Shown here in pieces: positions 18,612 to 26,911 of a DNA stretch of 64,000 nucleotides. A program made the position numbers and the translations under genes. Below the pieces are notes generated by a model, which had not been told where the DNA came from, did not search any database, and saw only the letters and a list, made by a program, of their open reading frames with translations. Location of the stretch: the NCBI GenBank assembly GCA_029976005.1, contig JARKOQ010000122.1:1-64000 (forward strand), in the 5' to 3' direction. Source of the stretch: Aggregatilineales bacterium. GTDB taxonomy: Bacteria; Chloroflexota; Anaerolineae; Aggregatilineales; Ch27. Within the stretch, counting starts at the first letter, position 1, and every line of letters starts with the position of its first letter.

Positions 18612-18645
18612 TCAGGTTGAACGTTCACGTGAACGTTCAACCTGA
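18612..18645. promoter_or_regulatory. 34-bp perfect palindrome, likely LacI-family operator
   Basis: Positions 18612-18645 form a perfect inverted repeat. Inside are two copies of the decamer TGAACGTTCA (18618-18627 and 18630-18639), itself palindromic with a central CG as in LacI-family operators. It ends 15 nt before the LacI start, so autoregulation of the operon is likely. Two repressor dimers could bind side by side. Confidence 0.8.
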
Positions 18646-18659
18646 TGGCGGGAGGCGTG

Positions 18660-19715
18660 ATGAGCAAACCACCCACCATGCGCGACGTGGCGGAACTGGC
18701 CGGCGTCTCGGTGCAGACCGTGTCGTGCGTCGTCAACGAAACCGGCCATATCTCCCCCAAGACGCGCAAAAAGGTTCTGCGAGCGATCGACGAATTGCAC
18801 TACCGCCCCGACCGCATCGCCCGGATCATGCGCACCGGCCAGACGCGCCTGATTGGCCTCCTGATCCTCGATATCACCAATCCCGTCCACTCCCTGGTCG
18901 CCAGCGCGGTCGAAAGCGCGGCCTACGCGCGCGGCTACAAGGTGGTCCTGTACAACGTCGGCATGAGCGCCGAGCGCGAGCGCGAGTGCCTGCAAGCCTC
19001 CGCCGAAGGGCTGGTGGACGGCCTGATCCTGGTCAACACCGTCGACCGGGAGCAGGCGTTCCGGTTCATCCAGCACGAGCGTCTCCACGCGGTGCTGATC
19101 GACTGCCTGAGCGAAGCCGAGCTGCCCGTCGTGTCGGTCGACAATTTCCAGGCGTCCTACCTGGCGGCGGAGCATGCCATCGCGCTCGGCCACCGGCGGA
19201 TCGCTCACCTGGCCGGGTCGGCCACGCTGTGGATCGCCCGCCAGCGCGTCGAAGGTTACCAGCAGGCCCTGGCCGATCATGGCCTGGATTACCAGCGCGT
19301 GATCGTGGCGCGCAGCGGCCGCTGGGATTTCGAGGCGGGCTACCGGGCCATGTCCGATCTGCTGGCCGACGGCGAGCCGCCCACGGCGATCTGCGCCGCC
19401 AGCGATCTGATGGCGATCGGCGCGTACCGGGCTATTGCCGAGGCCGGCCTGCGCGTGCCCGACGACCTGTCCGTCATCGGCTTTGATGACATCCCCGCGG
19501 CGGCCTATGCCCTGCCGCCCTTGACCACGATCCGCCAGCCGTTCGAGGGCATCGCCCTGACCGCGGTTTCACTCCTGCTCGATCTGTTCGCCGGGAACCG
19601 CCCGGCCCAGTGGTTGTGTGCCCTGGCTCCAGAGTTGATCGTTCGCCAATCGACTGCGGAGGTTTCGCATGACCGTCAGACTTGGGCTGGAAGTCCTGCT
19701 GGAGAGTCTGCCTGA
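18660..19715 (+). CDS. LacI-family transcriptional regulator of the amino-sugar locus
   Basis: A 351-residue repressor with an N-terminal LacI helix-turn-helix ([16 protein letters not shown], residues 7-22) and hinge, then a PBP1-like sensor domain ([21 protein letters not shown] onward). The recognition helix reads TVSCVVN where most family members have TVSRVLN, so a Cys replaces the usual Arg. I chose ATG 18660 because GGGAGG sits just upstream; ATG 18645 overlaps the operator and lacks a site. It overlaps the next gene by 47 nt, so it is the first gene of the operon it probably controls. The effector is likely an amino sugar or muropeptide sugar (inference). Confidence 0.93.
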   Translation: MSKPPTMRDVAELAGVSVQTVSCVVNETGHISPKTRKKVLRAIDELHYRPDRIARIMRTGQTRLIGLLILDITNPVHSLVASAVESAAYARGYKVVLYNVGMSAERERECLQASAEGLVDGLILVNTVDREQAFRFIQHERLHAVLIDCLSEAELPVVSVDNFQASYLAAEHAIALGHRRIAHLAGSATLWIARQRVEGYQQALADHGLDYQRVIVARSGRWDFEAGYRAMSDLLADGEPPTAICAASDLMAIGAYRAIAEAGLRVPDDLSVIGFDDIPAAAYALPPLTTIRQPFEGIALTAVSLLLDLFAGNRPAQWLCALAPELIVRQSTAEVSHDRQTWAGSPAGESA

Positions 19716-20835
19716 TCGGATCGGCGGCGGCCGGGTGGGCCTGGTCGCCAGCCCCAGCAGCGTCGACCGGAACCTGACCGGGGTGGTCGAGCGCCTGTGG
19801 CGCGCGCCGGGCGTGCGCCTGACGGCCCTGTTCGGCCCGGAGCACGGCCTGCGCGGCAGCGCCCAGGCCGGGGATCACGTGGAGACCGTCCCGGACCCGG
19901 TGACGGGCCTGCCGGCCTACAGCCTGTACGGCGAGACCCAAAAGCCAACACCGGATATGCTGCGCGACGTGGACGTGATGGTCGTCGATCTCCAGGATGG
20001 CGGCGTCCGCTTCTACACCTACCTGTACACCCTGGCCTACGTCATGCAGGCCGCCGCCGAACAGGGCAAGCGGGTGATCGTGCTCGACCGGCCGGGGCCG
20101 CTGGGCGGCCTGCGGGTGGAAGGGCCGCTGCTCGACCCGGCCTATGCCTCGTTCGTGGGCCTGTACCCGATCCCGATCCGCTATGGCATGACCATCGGCG
20201 AGATGGCGCGGCTGTTCAACGAAGCGTTCGGCATCGGCTGCGATCTGGACGTGGTCTGGATGGACGGCTGGCGGCGCGGGATGTGGTTCGACCAGACCGG
20301 CCTGCCCTTCATCGCTCCTTCCCCCAACCTGCCCACCCTCGATTCGCTGACCGTCTACCCCGGCCTGTGCCTGGTCGAGGGGACGACTCTGTCCGAGGGG
20401 CGGGGCACGACCCGGCCTTTCGAGTACATTGGCGCGCCCTGGATCGACGCCCAGAAGCTGGCCGGGATCATGAACGATCTCGCGCTGCCGGGCGCGCGCT
20501 TCCGCCCGGTGTATTTCGTCCCGACCTTCAGCAAGCACCAGGGCGTGTCTTGCCAGGGGGTGCATGTCTTTGTGACCGACCGGGAAGCCTTTCGCCCGGT
20601 GGAGGTGGCTCTGCACCTGCTCCAGCAGGTGCGCCGAGCCTATCCGGAGCAGTTCGCGTGGCGGGAACCGTGGCGATCGGGCGGCCATCCTCCGATCGAC
20701 CTGTTGACCGGCGGCAGCCGGGTGCGCGCGCACCTGGATGCCGATCAGCCCATCCCTGCGCTGGTGAATGGATGGGAGGCGGAACTCCGCGATTTTGGCG
20801 CGCTGCGCGCCCGCTTCCTGCATTATCCGGCCTGA
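19669..20835 (+). CDS. namZ: Exo-beta-N-acetylmuramidase NamZ (DUF1343, GH171)
   Basis: A 388-residue DUF1343 protein. The family founder, B. subtilis NamZ (YbbC), releases MurNAc from the non-reducing ends of peptidoglycan fragments. Landmarks: GRVGLVASPSSVDRN, the invariant LFGPEHGLRG (residues 54-63), VMVVDLQDGGVRFYTY, PSPNLPTLDSLTVYPG and EGRGTTRPFEYIGAPW. Unlike the Bacillus enzyme it has no signal peptide (it starts [11 protein letters not shown]), so it should act in the cytoplasm on imported disaccharides. A GGAGG site precedes ATG 19669, and it overlaps the LacI gene by 47 nt. Importer, kinase and SIS genes follow. Confidence 0.93.
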   Translation: MTVRLGLEVLLESLPDRIGGGRVGLVASPSSVDRNLTGVVERLWRAPGVRLTALFGPEHGLRGSAQAGDHVETVPDPVTGLPAYSLYGETQKPTPDMLRDVDVMVVDLQDGGVRFYTYLYTLAYVMQAAAEQGKRVIVLDRPGPLGGLRVEGPLLDPAYASFVGLYPIPIRYGMTIGEMARLFNEAFGIGCDLDVVWMDGWRRGMWFDQTGLPFIAPSPNLPTLDSLTVYPGLCLVEGTTLSEGRGTTRPFEYIGAPWIDAQKLAGIMNDLALPGARFRPVYFVPTFSKHQGVSCQGVHVFVTDREAFRPVEVALHLLQQVRRAYPEQFAWREPWRSGGHPPIDLLTGGSRVRAHLDADQPIPALVNGWEAELRDFGALRARFLHYPA

Positions 20836-20893
20836 GCCGGCCAGGGCCCGTCTTCGTTCCCCTTCTGGAAAGGTCGTTTTGTTGGAGGCCAAT

Positions 20894-22192
20894 ATGCATA
20901 AGCGTAATCTGGTGGTCGTGCTGATCCTGGCGCTGCTTCTGGGCGCGTTCGTGCCGGTGACTTCCGCCCAGGGTGATATCAAGCTGACTGTGCTGACCCA
21001 CTGGGGCGAGGAACGGCTGCTCACCGCCCAGCAGGCCATGTTCGACGCCTATACGGCGGCCCATCCGGGCGTGACCATCGAGCTTCAGACCGTGCCCTTC
21101 GAGGAACTGCTGACCCGGATCGTGACCTCGCGCACGGCGGGGACCAGCCCGGACATCTACCACATCTACAACCTGTGGCTGCCGGAGTTCACCAACAGCG
21201 GTCTGCTGGCTCCGCTGCCGGAGGACATGGAGCCGTTCGTGGCCGAGGGCGCGGCGGGGACTTCCGTGGTGGGCGTGACCTACAACGATCAGATGTGGGG
21301 CGTGCCGACCGAGGTCAACACCTACCTGCTGATCTACAACAAGACCCTGCTGGCCGAGGCGGGCTTCGACGCGCCGCCCGCGACCTGGGACGAAGTGCTG
21401 GAGATGGCCCCCCTGATCACCAAGAAGGATGACACCGGCGCGGTGACCCAGGTCGGCTTTGGCGTGATCACCGGCTGGGACTCCGGCGTGGTGCATCCCT
21501 TCATGGCCCTGCTGTACTCCAACGGCGGCCAGTACTTCAGCGACGATTTCAGCACCGTGGCGTTCGACAGCCCCCAGGGCCTGGAGACGCTCCAGTTCTA
21601 TCAGACCCTGGTGGAAACCGGCGGCATCGACCAGAGTGTGGCCTGGTCGGAGCTGGCCAATGGCAACGTGGGTATGCTGATCATGGCGAACTGGTACCGC
21701 GCCACCCTGATGCTCTCCGAGAACATCGACTACGAGACCGAGATCGGCGTGGCCGAAATCCCGGTCGGCCCCAGCGGCACGGAAAGCGCTACCCTGGCCT
21801 ACAACTGGCTGTGGAGCGTGGACGCCGGCTCTCCCAACCAGGAAGCGGCCTGGGACCTGATCGAGTGGATGAACACCGCCGCGGGCGAGGGTGAGCCTTC
21901 GCCGATGGGCAATTACCTGGTCACCGAGATGGGCGGCATTCCCAGCATGCTGGCCGACCAGGCCGCGTTCAGCGAGGAACTGGGCGACCACTTCCTGGCT
22001 CCGTACGTGGCTTCGACGGCCTATGCCCGCCAGGAGCCGGTGATCGGCGGCAGCCAGGAGATCAAGACCCTGCTCCAGACCGAGATCGAGGCGCTCTTCA
22101 CCGGCATGAACGATGCCCAGGGCGTCCTGGACTTCGTCGTGCCGCAGGCCAACGCCATTCTGGAAGAATTCCGCGCTCAGTCGGGCGGCTAA
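20894..22192 (+). CDS. Carbohydrate ABC transporter substrate-binding protein (MalE/UgpB type)
   Basis: A 432-residue secreted receptor (SBP_bac_1 family) with a signal peptide (MHKRNLVVVLILALLLGAF) and no lipobox Cys. The typical opening KLTVLTHWGEERLLTAQQAMFDAYTAAHPGVTIELQTVPFEELLTRI and the YNKTLLAEAGFDAPPATWDEVLEMAPLITKK hinge region are present. Family members bind oligosaccharides, amino sugars and glycerol-phosphates. Given the neighbours (NamZ, ROK, PIG-L) an amino-sugar or MurNAc-GlcNAc ligand is proposed. ATG 20894 has GGAGG. Two hairpins separate it from the permeases. Confidence 0.93.
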   Translation: MHKRNLVVVLILALLLGAFVPVTSAQGDIKLTVLTHWGEERLLTAQQAMFDAYTAAHPGVTIELQTVPFEELLTRIVTSRTAGTSPDIYHIYNLWLPEFTNSGLLAPLPEDMEPFVAEGAAGTSVVGVTYNDQMWGVPTEVNTYLLIYNKTLLAEAGFDAPPATWDEVLEMAPLITKKDDTGAVTQVGFGVITGWDSGVVHPFMALLYSNGGQYFSDDFSTVAFDSPQGLETLQFYQTLVETGGIDQSVAWSELANGNVGMLIMANWYRATLMLSENIDYETEIGVAEIPVGPSGTESATLAYNWLWSVDAGSPNQEAAWDLIEWMNTAAGEGEPSPMGNYLVTEMGGIPSMLADQAAFSEELGDHFLAPYVASTAYARQEPVIGGSQEIKTLLQTEIEALFTGMNDAQGVLDFVVPQANAILEEFRAQSGG

Positions 22193-22211
22193 CCCTCGCC
22201 CAGGAGTCCGG

Positions 22212-22244
22212 CCTTGCCGGGGAGATTCGGTCTCCCCGGCAAGG
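22212..22244 (+). terminator. Intercistronic hairpin after the binding-protein gene
   Basis: A perfect 14-bp stem (22212-22225 with 22231-22244) with a TTCGG loop, 19 nt after the receptor stop. No T tract follows, so it probably stabilises the receptor mRNA or terminates partially. Confidence 0.6.
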
Positions 22245-22269
22245 ATCACTCGCTTTCGGCTCGTGGGGG

Positions 22270-22293
22270 AACAAGGGGTTTAAACCCCTTGTT
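22270..22293. repeat. 24-bp perfect palindrome between receptor and permease
   Basis: Positions 22270-22293 form a perfect palindrome with a central TTTAAA, a second stem-loop in the 180-nt gap between the receptor and permease genes. It could be an internal operator or a REP-like element. Confidence 0.5.
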
Positions 22294-22372
22294 GAAGGGC
22301 CAGTCTGCATCAGTTTTACACAAGAGCCTCATTTTTTTCGCAGGCGACATTCAGGACAAGTGAGGGTAGACA

Positions 22373-23320
22373 GTGAGCGCCACCAGGACACGCAGACGCT
22401 CCACGGCGGGCTGGCGGCCCGCCTCCTGGCCGGCCAGTGGACTGGCGCGGCGGCGCATGATCTGGGCCTACGTGTTCATCGCCATCCCCGTGATCTGGCT
22501 GATGATCTTTTCGCTTGGCCCGATTCTGTTCAGCGGGTGGGTCAGCCTGCACCGCTGGGATATGCTCTCGCCGGTGGCTGAGATGCCCTGGGAGGGCCTG
22601 GAGAACTACCGCTTCTTGCTGACGGAGGACGGCGTTTTCCCCAAAGCGTTGGGCAACACGTTCCTGTTCGCCATCGGTGGGGTGACGACCAACGTGGTGC
22701 TGGGCATGGCCTTCGCGCTGCTGCTCAACACCCGCATCCGGGGGCGCACCCTGTGGCGCGTGATCTACTTCCTGCCGGTCATCACCGCGCCGCTGGCCCT
22801 GGGGGTGATCTTCGCGTTTCTGTTCAATCGCAACTACGGGCTGGTCAACAGCCTGCTGATCCTGTTGGGCCTGCCGCGTCAGGGCTTCCTCAACGATCCC
22901 AACCAGGCCATGCTGGTGTTGATCGCCATTGCCGTTTACCAGTACGTCGGGTACTACGTCGTGATCTACCTGGCGGGCTTGCAGGATATCCCCCAGGATT
23001 ACTACGACGCGGCCCGCGTGGACGGGGGCAGTCCCTGGCAGGTCTTCCGCCATATCACCCTGCCGCTGCTGCGCCCGGTGACCCTGTTCGTCGTCGTGAC
23101 CAACACGATCGGGGCCTTGCAGGTCTTCGACCTGGTCTTCGCCACGACGGCCGGCGCGCCGGCCAACAGCACCATGACCGTGGTGCTGTACATGTACAAC
23201 ACCGCCTTCAAGTTCTCCCGGATGGGCCGGGCCTCGGCCATGGCCTTCATCCTGTTCGGGATCATTCTCGCGATCACCATTGTCCAGCTTCGCCTGTTCC
23301 GTGACCGGACAGTGGCCTAA
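22373..23320 (+). CDS. Carbohydrate ABC transporter permease (MalF/UgpA type)
   Basis: A 315-residue permease with six predicted TM helices after a basic cytoplasmic start. The EAA coupling loop is YYDAARVDGGSPWQVFRHITLPLLRPV, and FLPVITAPLALGVIF is typical of the group. GTG 22373 is preceded by GAGGG. ATG 22457 is an alternative that would remove the Arg-rich leader. It pairs with the next permease, 10 nt downstream. No ATPase gene lies in the locus, as is common for this importer class, which often shares one MsmK-like ATPase. Confidence 0.92.
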   Translation: MSATRTRRRSTAGWRPASWPASGLARRRMIWAYVFIAIPVIWLMIFSLGPILFSGWVSLHRWDMLSPVAEMPWEGLENYRFLLTEDGVFPKALGNTFLFAIGGVTTNVVLGMAFALLLNTRIRGRTLWRVIYFLPVITAPLALGVIFAFLFNRNYGLVNSLLILLGLPRQGFLNDPNQAMLVLIAIAVYQYVGYYVVIYLAGLQDIPQDYYDAARVDGGSPWQVFRHITLPLLRPVTLFVVVTNTIGALQVFDLVFATTAGAPANSTMTVVLYMYNTAFKFSRMGRASAMAFILFGIILAITIVQLRLFRDRTVA

Positions 23321-23330
23321 GGGGCGCGCG

Positions 23331-24179
23331 ATGACTGCCACAACTCACAAACCCGGTCTGAAGCTCACCACGATCCTCAAGTACGTCATCCTGATCGCGG
23401 GCGCGCTGGTGATGCTCTTTCCCTTCGCCTGGATGGTCGACTCCTCGTTCATGACCACCAGCGAGATTCAGCGCCGCCCGCCGCCCCTGCTGCCGGCGGA
23501 AGCCCAGGTGCAGAACTTCTCCGATCTGATGGGGGTGCTGCCCTTCGGGCGGCTGTACCTGAACAGCGCGATCGTCACGGTTTCGGTCGTGCTTGGTGTG
23601 CTGTTCACCAGCTCGGTCGCGGGGTTCGCCTTTGCCAAGTACCAGTTTCCGGGCCGGGAGCTTCTCTTTTACCTGATCCTGGCGACGATGATGATCCCGT
23701 TCTTCGTGACGCTGATCCCGGTCTTTTTCATCGTGCGCCAGTTGAGCTGGATCGACTCCTACCAGGGGTTGATCCTGCCCAGCATCACGTCGGCCTACGG
23801 CATCTTTCTGATGCGCCAGTTCATCATGTCCATCCCGGACGAGCTGATCGACGCGGCCCGCATCGACGGCGCGCCGGAACCGGTGATCTACTGGAAGGTG
23901 GTCGTGCCGCTGATCCGGCCCGCCCTGGCGACCCTGGGCACGTTCGTCTTCATCGGCTCGTGGAACGCTTTCCTGTGGCCGCTGCTGGTGATCAACAGCC
24001 GCGACCTGTACACCGTGCCGCTGGGCTTGAACACCCTGCGCACCTTCGCCGCGGAAGCGCGCAACCTGAACCTGCTGATGGCCGGGACGGTGCTCTCCGT
24101 GGTGCCGACCCTGATTCTGTTCCTGTTCTTGCAGCGGTACTTCATCCAGGGGATTACGCTCACCGGACTCAAAGGATAA
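23331..24179 (+). CDS. Carbohydrate ABC transporter permease (MalG/UgpE type)
   Basis: A 282-residue permease with six TM helices, starting with a hydrophobic helix (VILIAGALVMLFPFAWMVDSSF). The EAA loop is IPDELIDAARIDGAPEPVIYWKVVVPLIRP and the end FLQRYFIQGITLTGLKG is diagnostic for MalG-like permeases. ATG 23331 follows GGGG 10 nt after the partner permease stop. A tandem GNAT gene starts 4 nt after its stop, so the operon continues. Confidence 0.93.
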   Translation: MTATTHKPGLKLTTILKYVILIAGALVMLFPFAWMVDSSFMTTSEIQRRPPPLLPAEAQVQNFSDLMGVLPFGRLYLNSAIVTVSVVLGVLFTSSVAGFAFAKYQFPGRELLFYLILATMMIPFFVTLIPVFFIVRQLSWIDSYQGLILPSITSAYGIFLMRQFIMSIPDELIDAARIDGAPEPVIYWKVVVPLIRPALATLGTFVFIGSWNAFLWPLLVINSRDLYTVPLGLNTLRTFAAEARNLNLLMAGTVLSVVPTLILFLFLQRYFIQGITLTGLKG

Positions 24180-24183
24180 GCAC

Positions 24184-25125
24184 ATGGAGATCAGACCTTA
24201 CCGGGGCACCGACGAGGCCCAACTGCTGGCGGTCTGGCAGGCCGCGATGACTCACGACACCCTGAGCGCGGACCAGTTCCGCACCCAGGTCTTGCTCGAT
24301 CCGAACTTCCTGCCGGAGCATCTGCCGGTGGCGGTCGAGAACGGCCGGGTGGTGGGCTTTGTGCTGGGCCTGACGCGCCAGGTGCCGCTGTTCCTGCAGG
24401 GCCTGGAACCGGACAAAGCCTGGATCACGGCCTTCGGCGTGCATCCCGACGCCCGTCGGCGCGGCATCGGCCGGGCGCTGTTCGACGACCTGCTGGGGCG
24501 TTTCCGGGCCGAGGGGCGCAAGACGGTGGGCCTCTCCCCCTACGTGCCCAACTACTTTGTGCCCGGCGTGGACGTGAACGCCTACCCCGGATCGATCGCC
24601 TTCCTGGAACAGGCGATGGGCTTCCAGACGCTGTACCGGGCGATCAGCATGGGGGCCGACCTGACCGGCTTCCGGATTCCGGAGGAGATTGTGGCCCTGG
24701 AGCGCAGGCGCGAGGCCGAGGACGGCGTGACCATCCGCCCGGTGACTTCGGCCGACCTGCCCGATCTGATGCCATTCATCGTCAAACACTTCGGGTGGGA
24801 CTGGTACCGCCACGCCCAGCAATACCTGCTGGAAATCTTTGGCGATAGCCCCAGCCAGCTCTGTTTCCTGGTGGCCCGCCAGCACGGCGAGGTGGTTGGC
24901 TACTGCCAGCAGCGCCGCGAGCGCTTTGGGCCGTTCGGTGTGCGCGAGGACAAGCGCAACCTGGGCATCGGGCGGCTGCTGCTCTTCCGCTGCCTGGAGA
25001 CGATGGCCGCCCAGCACGTGTACTTCGCCTACTTCCTGTGGACGGGCGAGGACGCCGCCCGGCTGTATTCGCTGGCCGGGTTCAAGCGGCGGCGCGAGTT
25101 TGCCGTGCTGCGCCGCGACCTGTAA
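24184..25125 (+). CDS. Tandem-domain GNAT N-acetyltransferase
   Basis: A 313-residue protein of two GNAT folds in a row. The first has ITAFGVHPDARRRGIGRALFDDLL (residues about 82-104), a good acetyl-CoA pyrophosphate loop (RRxGIG). The second, after residue ~180, has REDKRNLGIGRLLLFRCLE and ends in a typical LYSLAGFKRRREF strand. GNATs move an acetyl group from acetyl-CoA to an amine. The locus also has a PIG-L deacetylase and amino-sugar genes, so a glucosamine- or muramic-acid-type substrate is plausible but unproven. AAAGGA precedes ATG 24184. Confidence 0.85.
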   Translation: MEIRPYRGTDEAQLLAVWQAAMTHDTLSADQFRTQVLLDPNFLPEHLPVAVENGRVVGFVLGLTRQVPLFLQGLEPDKAWITAFGVHPDARRRGIGRALFDDLLGRFRAEGRKTVGLSPYVPNYFVPGVDVNAYPGSIAFLEQAMGFQTLYRAISMGADLTGFRIPEEIVALERRREAEDGVTIRPVTSADLPDLMPFIVKHFGWDWYRHAQQYLLEIFGDSPSQLCFLVARQHGEVVGYCQQRRERFGPFGVREDKRNLGIGRLLLFRCLETMAAQHVYFAYFLWTGEDAARLYSLAGFKRRREFAVLRRDL

Positions 25126-25179
25126 CCGGCCGTTTTGCTGTGTGGAACGCGGATTGACCCACCGCCATGCGGTTTGGGT

Positions 25180-25221
25180 CTTAGCCAACAGCTATAAGCC
25201 AAAAGCCAAGAGCCATCGGCT
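25180..25221. repeat. Heptameric tandem repeat island (consensus NNNAGCC)
   Basis: Six consecutive 7-nt units from 25180 to 25221, for example ATAAGCC, AAAAGCC and AAGAGCC. Comparable 7-nt islands with other consensus sequences occur at 27670, 31010 and 31164. It sits in the 149-nt gap between the GNAT and PIG-L genes. Confidence 0.65.
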
Positions 25222-25274
25222 GTTCCTGGGCAGGCCGTGTGGAACAGCCGAAATCGGAACAAAGGAGCTTCTCG

Positions 25275-25976
25275 ATGAGTCACTTGATGGTGGTGGGCGG
25301 GCACATTTCCGATCCGGAGAACATGGCCGGAGCGCTGATGCTCAAGCACAAGCGGGCGGGCTGGCAGATCACGATCGTCGCGGCCACCCCCGGCGAGAAG
25401 GGCCACCCGACCCTGCCGGCGGAGGAGTACCTCAAGATGCGCCTGGCCGACGCCGAGGCCTCGGCCGAGTTCATCGGGGCCAACTTCGAGCTGCTGCCCT
25501 ACCGCGACGGTGAGCTGCCGGTCAACGAGGAAAGCACCTGGGCCATGGCCGATCTGATCCGCAAGCACAGGCCCAGCGTGATCCTCACCCACTGGCACGG
25601 CAGCATGCATCAGGATCACAACAACACCAACGAGATCGTGCACAAGGCGCTTTTCAAAGCCGGGCTGCCCGCTTTCCAGCGCGAATATCCGGCCCACAGT
25701 GTCCAGCGAGTGCTCTATCCCGAAAACTGGGAGGACATGGAGAACTACATCCCGGATATCTACGTGGACGTGAGCGACGTCTTCGAGGATTACCTGAAGC
25801 TGCTCAAGACCCACGCCCTGATGCGCGAGAACTACGCCAGCTTCCGCTACTACGACTACTATGAGGCGCTGGGCCGGACGCGCGGCGCGCTGGCGGGCTA
25901 TGACCGGGCCGTGACCCTGATGCACTCGCACAGCATGTACCACTACGAGCGGCAGCCCGGACTGCTGCTGGAGTGA
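25275..25976 (+). CDS. PIG-L/LmbE-family deacetylase
   Basis: A 233-residue protein of the family that removes N-acetyl groups from GlcNAc-containing substrates (MshB, BshB, DacB, PIG-L). The classic AHPDDE metal motif is altered to GGHISDPE (residues 8-15), keeping His10, Asp13 and Glu15. The second zinc site, HQDH (residues 111-114), is intact, and TPGEKGHPTL matches the family's glycine-rich turn. AAGGAG precedes ATG 25275. The ROK kinase starts 2 nt after its stop. With those neighbours it probably deacetylates an imported amino sugar before phosphorylation. Catalytic competence is likely but not certain. Confidence 0.87.
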   Translation: MSHLMVVGGHISDPENMAGALMLKHKRAGWQITIVAATPGEKGHPTLPAEEYLKMRLADAEASAEFIGANFELLPYRDGELPVNEESTWAMADLIRKHRPSVILTHWHGSMHQDHNNTNEIVHKALFKAGLPAFQREYPAHSVQRVLYPENWEDMENYIPDIYVDVSDVFEDYLKLLKTHALMRENYASFRYYDYYEALGRTRGALAGYDRAVTLMHSHSMYHYERQPGLLLE

Positions 25977-25978
25977 GC

Positions 25979-26890
25979 ATGAACCTGCTGGCGGTCGATA
26001 TCGGCGGGACCAAGATCGCCGCCGCGCTGGTGACGCCGCAGGGTGCGATCCTGGCCAAGGCGCGCCAGCCCACCAGCCAGGCCGGGCCGGCGGCCGTGGC
26101 TGCCCAGGTCGCGGCCCTGCGCGCCGAGGTGGCGGGATCGGAGCCGCTGGCGGCGGTGGGGGCGGCCGTGCCCGCCGCGCTCGACGACCCGGCCACCGAC
26201 CGGGTCAGGTGGGCGCCCAACCTGGCCGGCTGGCGGGACGTGCCCTTCCGCGAGCTGCTGGCCGAGCAACTGGGCCTGCCCGCCTTCCTGGAATTCGACG
26301 GGCACGCCGCCGCCCTGGGCGAGTGGTGGGCCGGGGCGGGGCGCGGCTACCGCAGCCTGGCCTCGGTCATCATCGGCACGGGCATCGGCGGCGGGTGCGT
26401 GGTCGAAGGGCGGCTGTGGCCCGGCCGCGACCGGCTGGCCGGGGCGGTGGGCTGGTTCCCGCTGGCCGGCCCGGACGGCCTGGCCCACTGGGAAGACCTG
26501 GCGGCGGGGCCTGCCATCGCCCGCCGGGCGCGGGCCTTGATCCGGGCCGGGGAGCCGAGTACCCTCGACCTGGAGATGCTTTCGGCGCGGGCGGTCTTCG
26601 CCGCCGCGCGCGAAGGGGACGCCCTGGCCCATCGGGTGGTGGACGAAGCCGCCCGCTACACCGGGATGGGCGTCGCCATGATCATCAGCCTGACCAACCC
26701 GGAGATCGTCGTGCTGGGCGGCAGCGTCGGCCAGCAGGGCGACCTGCTGCTGGAGCCTGTCCGGGAGGAGGCGCGGCGCTGGGCACAGCCGATCTCGGCC
26801 GAGGGCGTCCCGATCGTCAGCTCGACCCTGGGCGAGGAAGCCAGCCTGCTCGGCGCGGCCTATACCGCGCTCGTTCGTTTGTCTTCGTGA
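25979..26890 (+). CDS. ROK-family sugar kinase lacking the zinc motif
   Basis: A 303-residue ROK protein with the ATP phosphate loop DIGGTK (residues 7-12), a likely catalytic base Asp107 in FDGHAAALGE, and IIGTGIGGGCVVEG for the second nucleotide site. No DNA-binding helix-turn-helix precedes it, so it is a kinase rather than a NagC-type regulator. ROK enzymes phosphorylate glucose, GlcNAc, ManNAc and allose. Unusually, the ExGH and CxCGxxGC zinc motifs are missing; GAVGWF (155-160) stands where ExGH is expected. ATG 25979 follows GGAG. GTG 25973 is an alternative that overlaps the PIG-L stop. Confidence 0.9.
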   Translation: MNLLAVDIGGTKIAAALVTPQGAILAKARQPTSQAGPAAVAAQVAALRAEVAGSEPLAAVGAAVPAALDDPATDRVRWAPNLAGWRDVPFRELLAEQLGLPAFLEFDGHAAALGEWWAGAGRGYRSLASVIIGTGIGGGCVVEGRLWPGRDRLAGAVGWFPLAGPDGLAHWEDLAAGPAIARRARALIRAGEPSTLDLEMLSARAVFAAAREGDALAHRVVDEAARYTGMGVAMIISLTNPEIVVLGGSVGQQGDLLLEPVREEARRWAQPISAEGVPIVSSTLGEEASLLGAAYTALVRLSS

Positions 26891-26911
26891 GCTTCATTCG
26901 AGGAGTGATCC

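Noticed and set aside
22270-22293. Calling the 24-bp palindrome a confirmed second LacI operator
   Set aside because: It shares no TGAACGTTCA core with the operator at 18612-18645, so a structural or REP-type role is just as likely.
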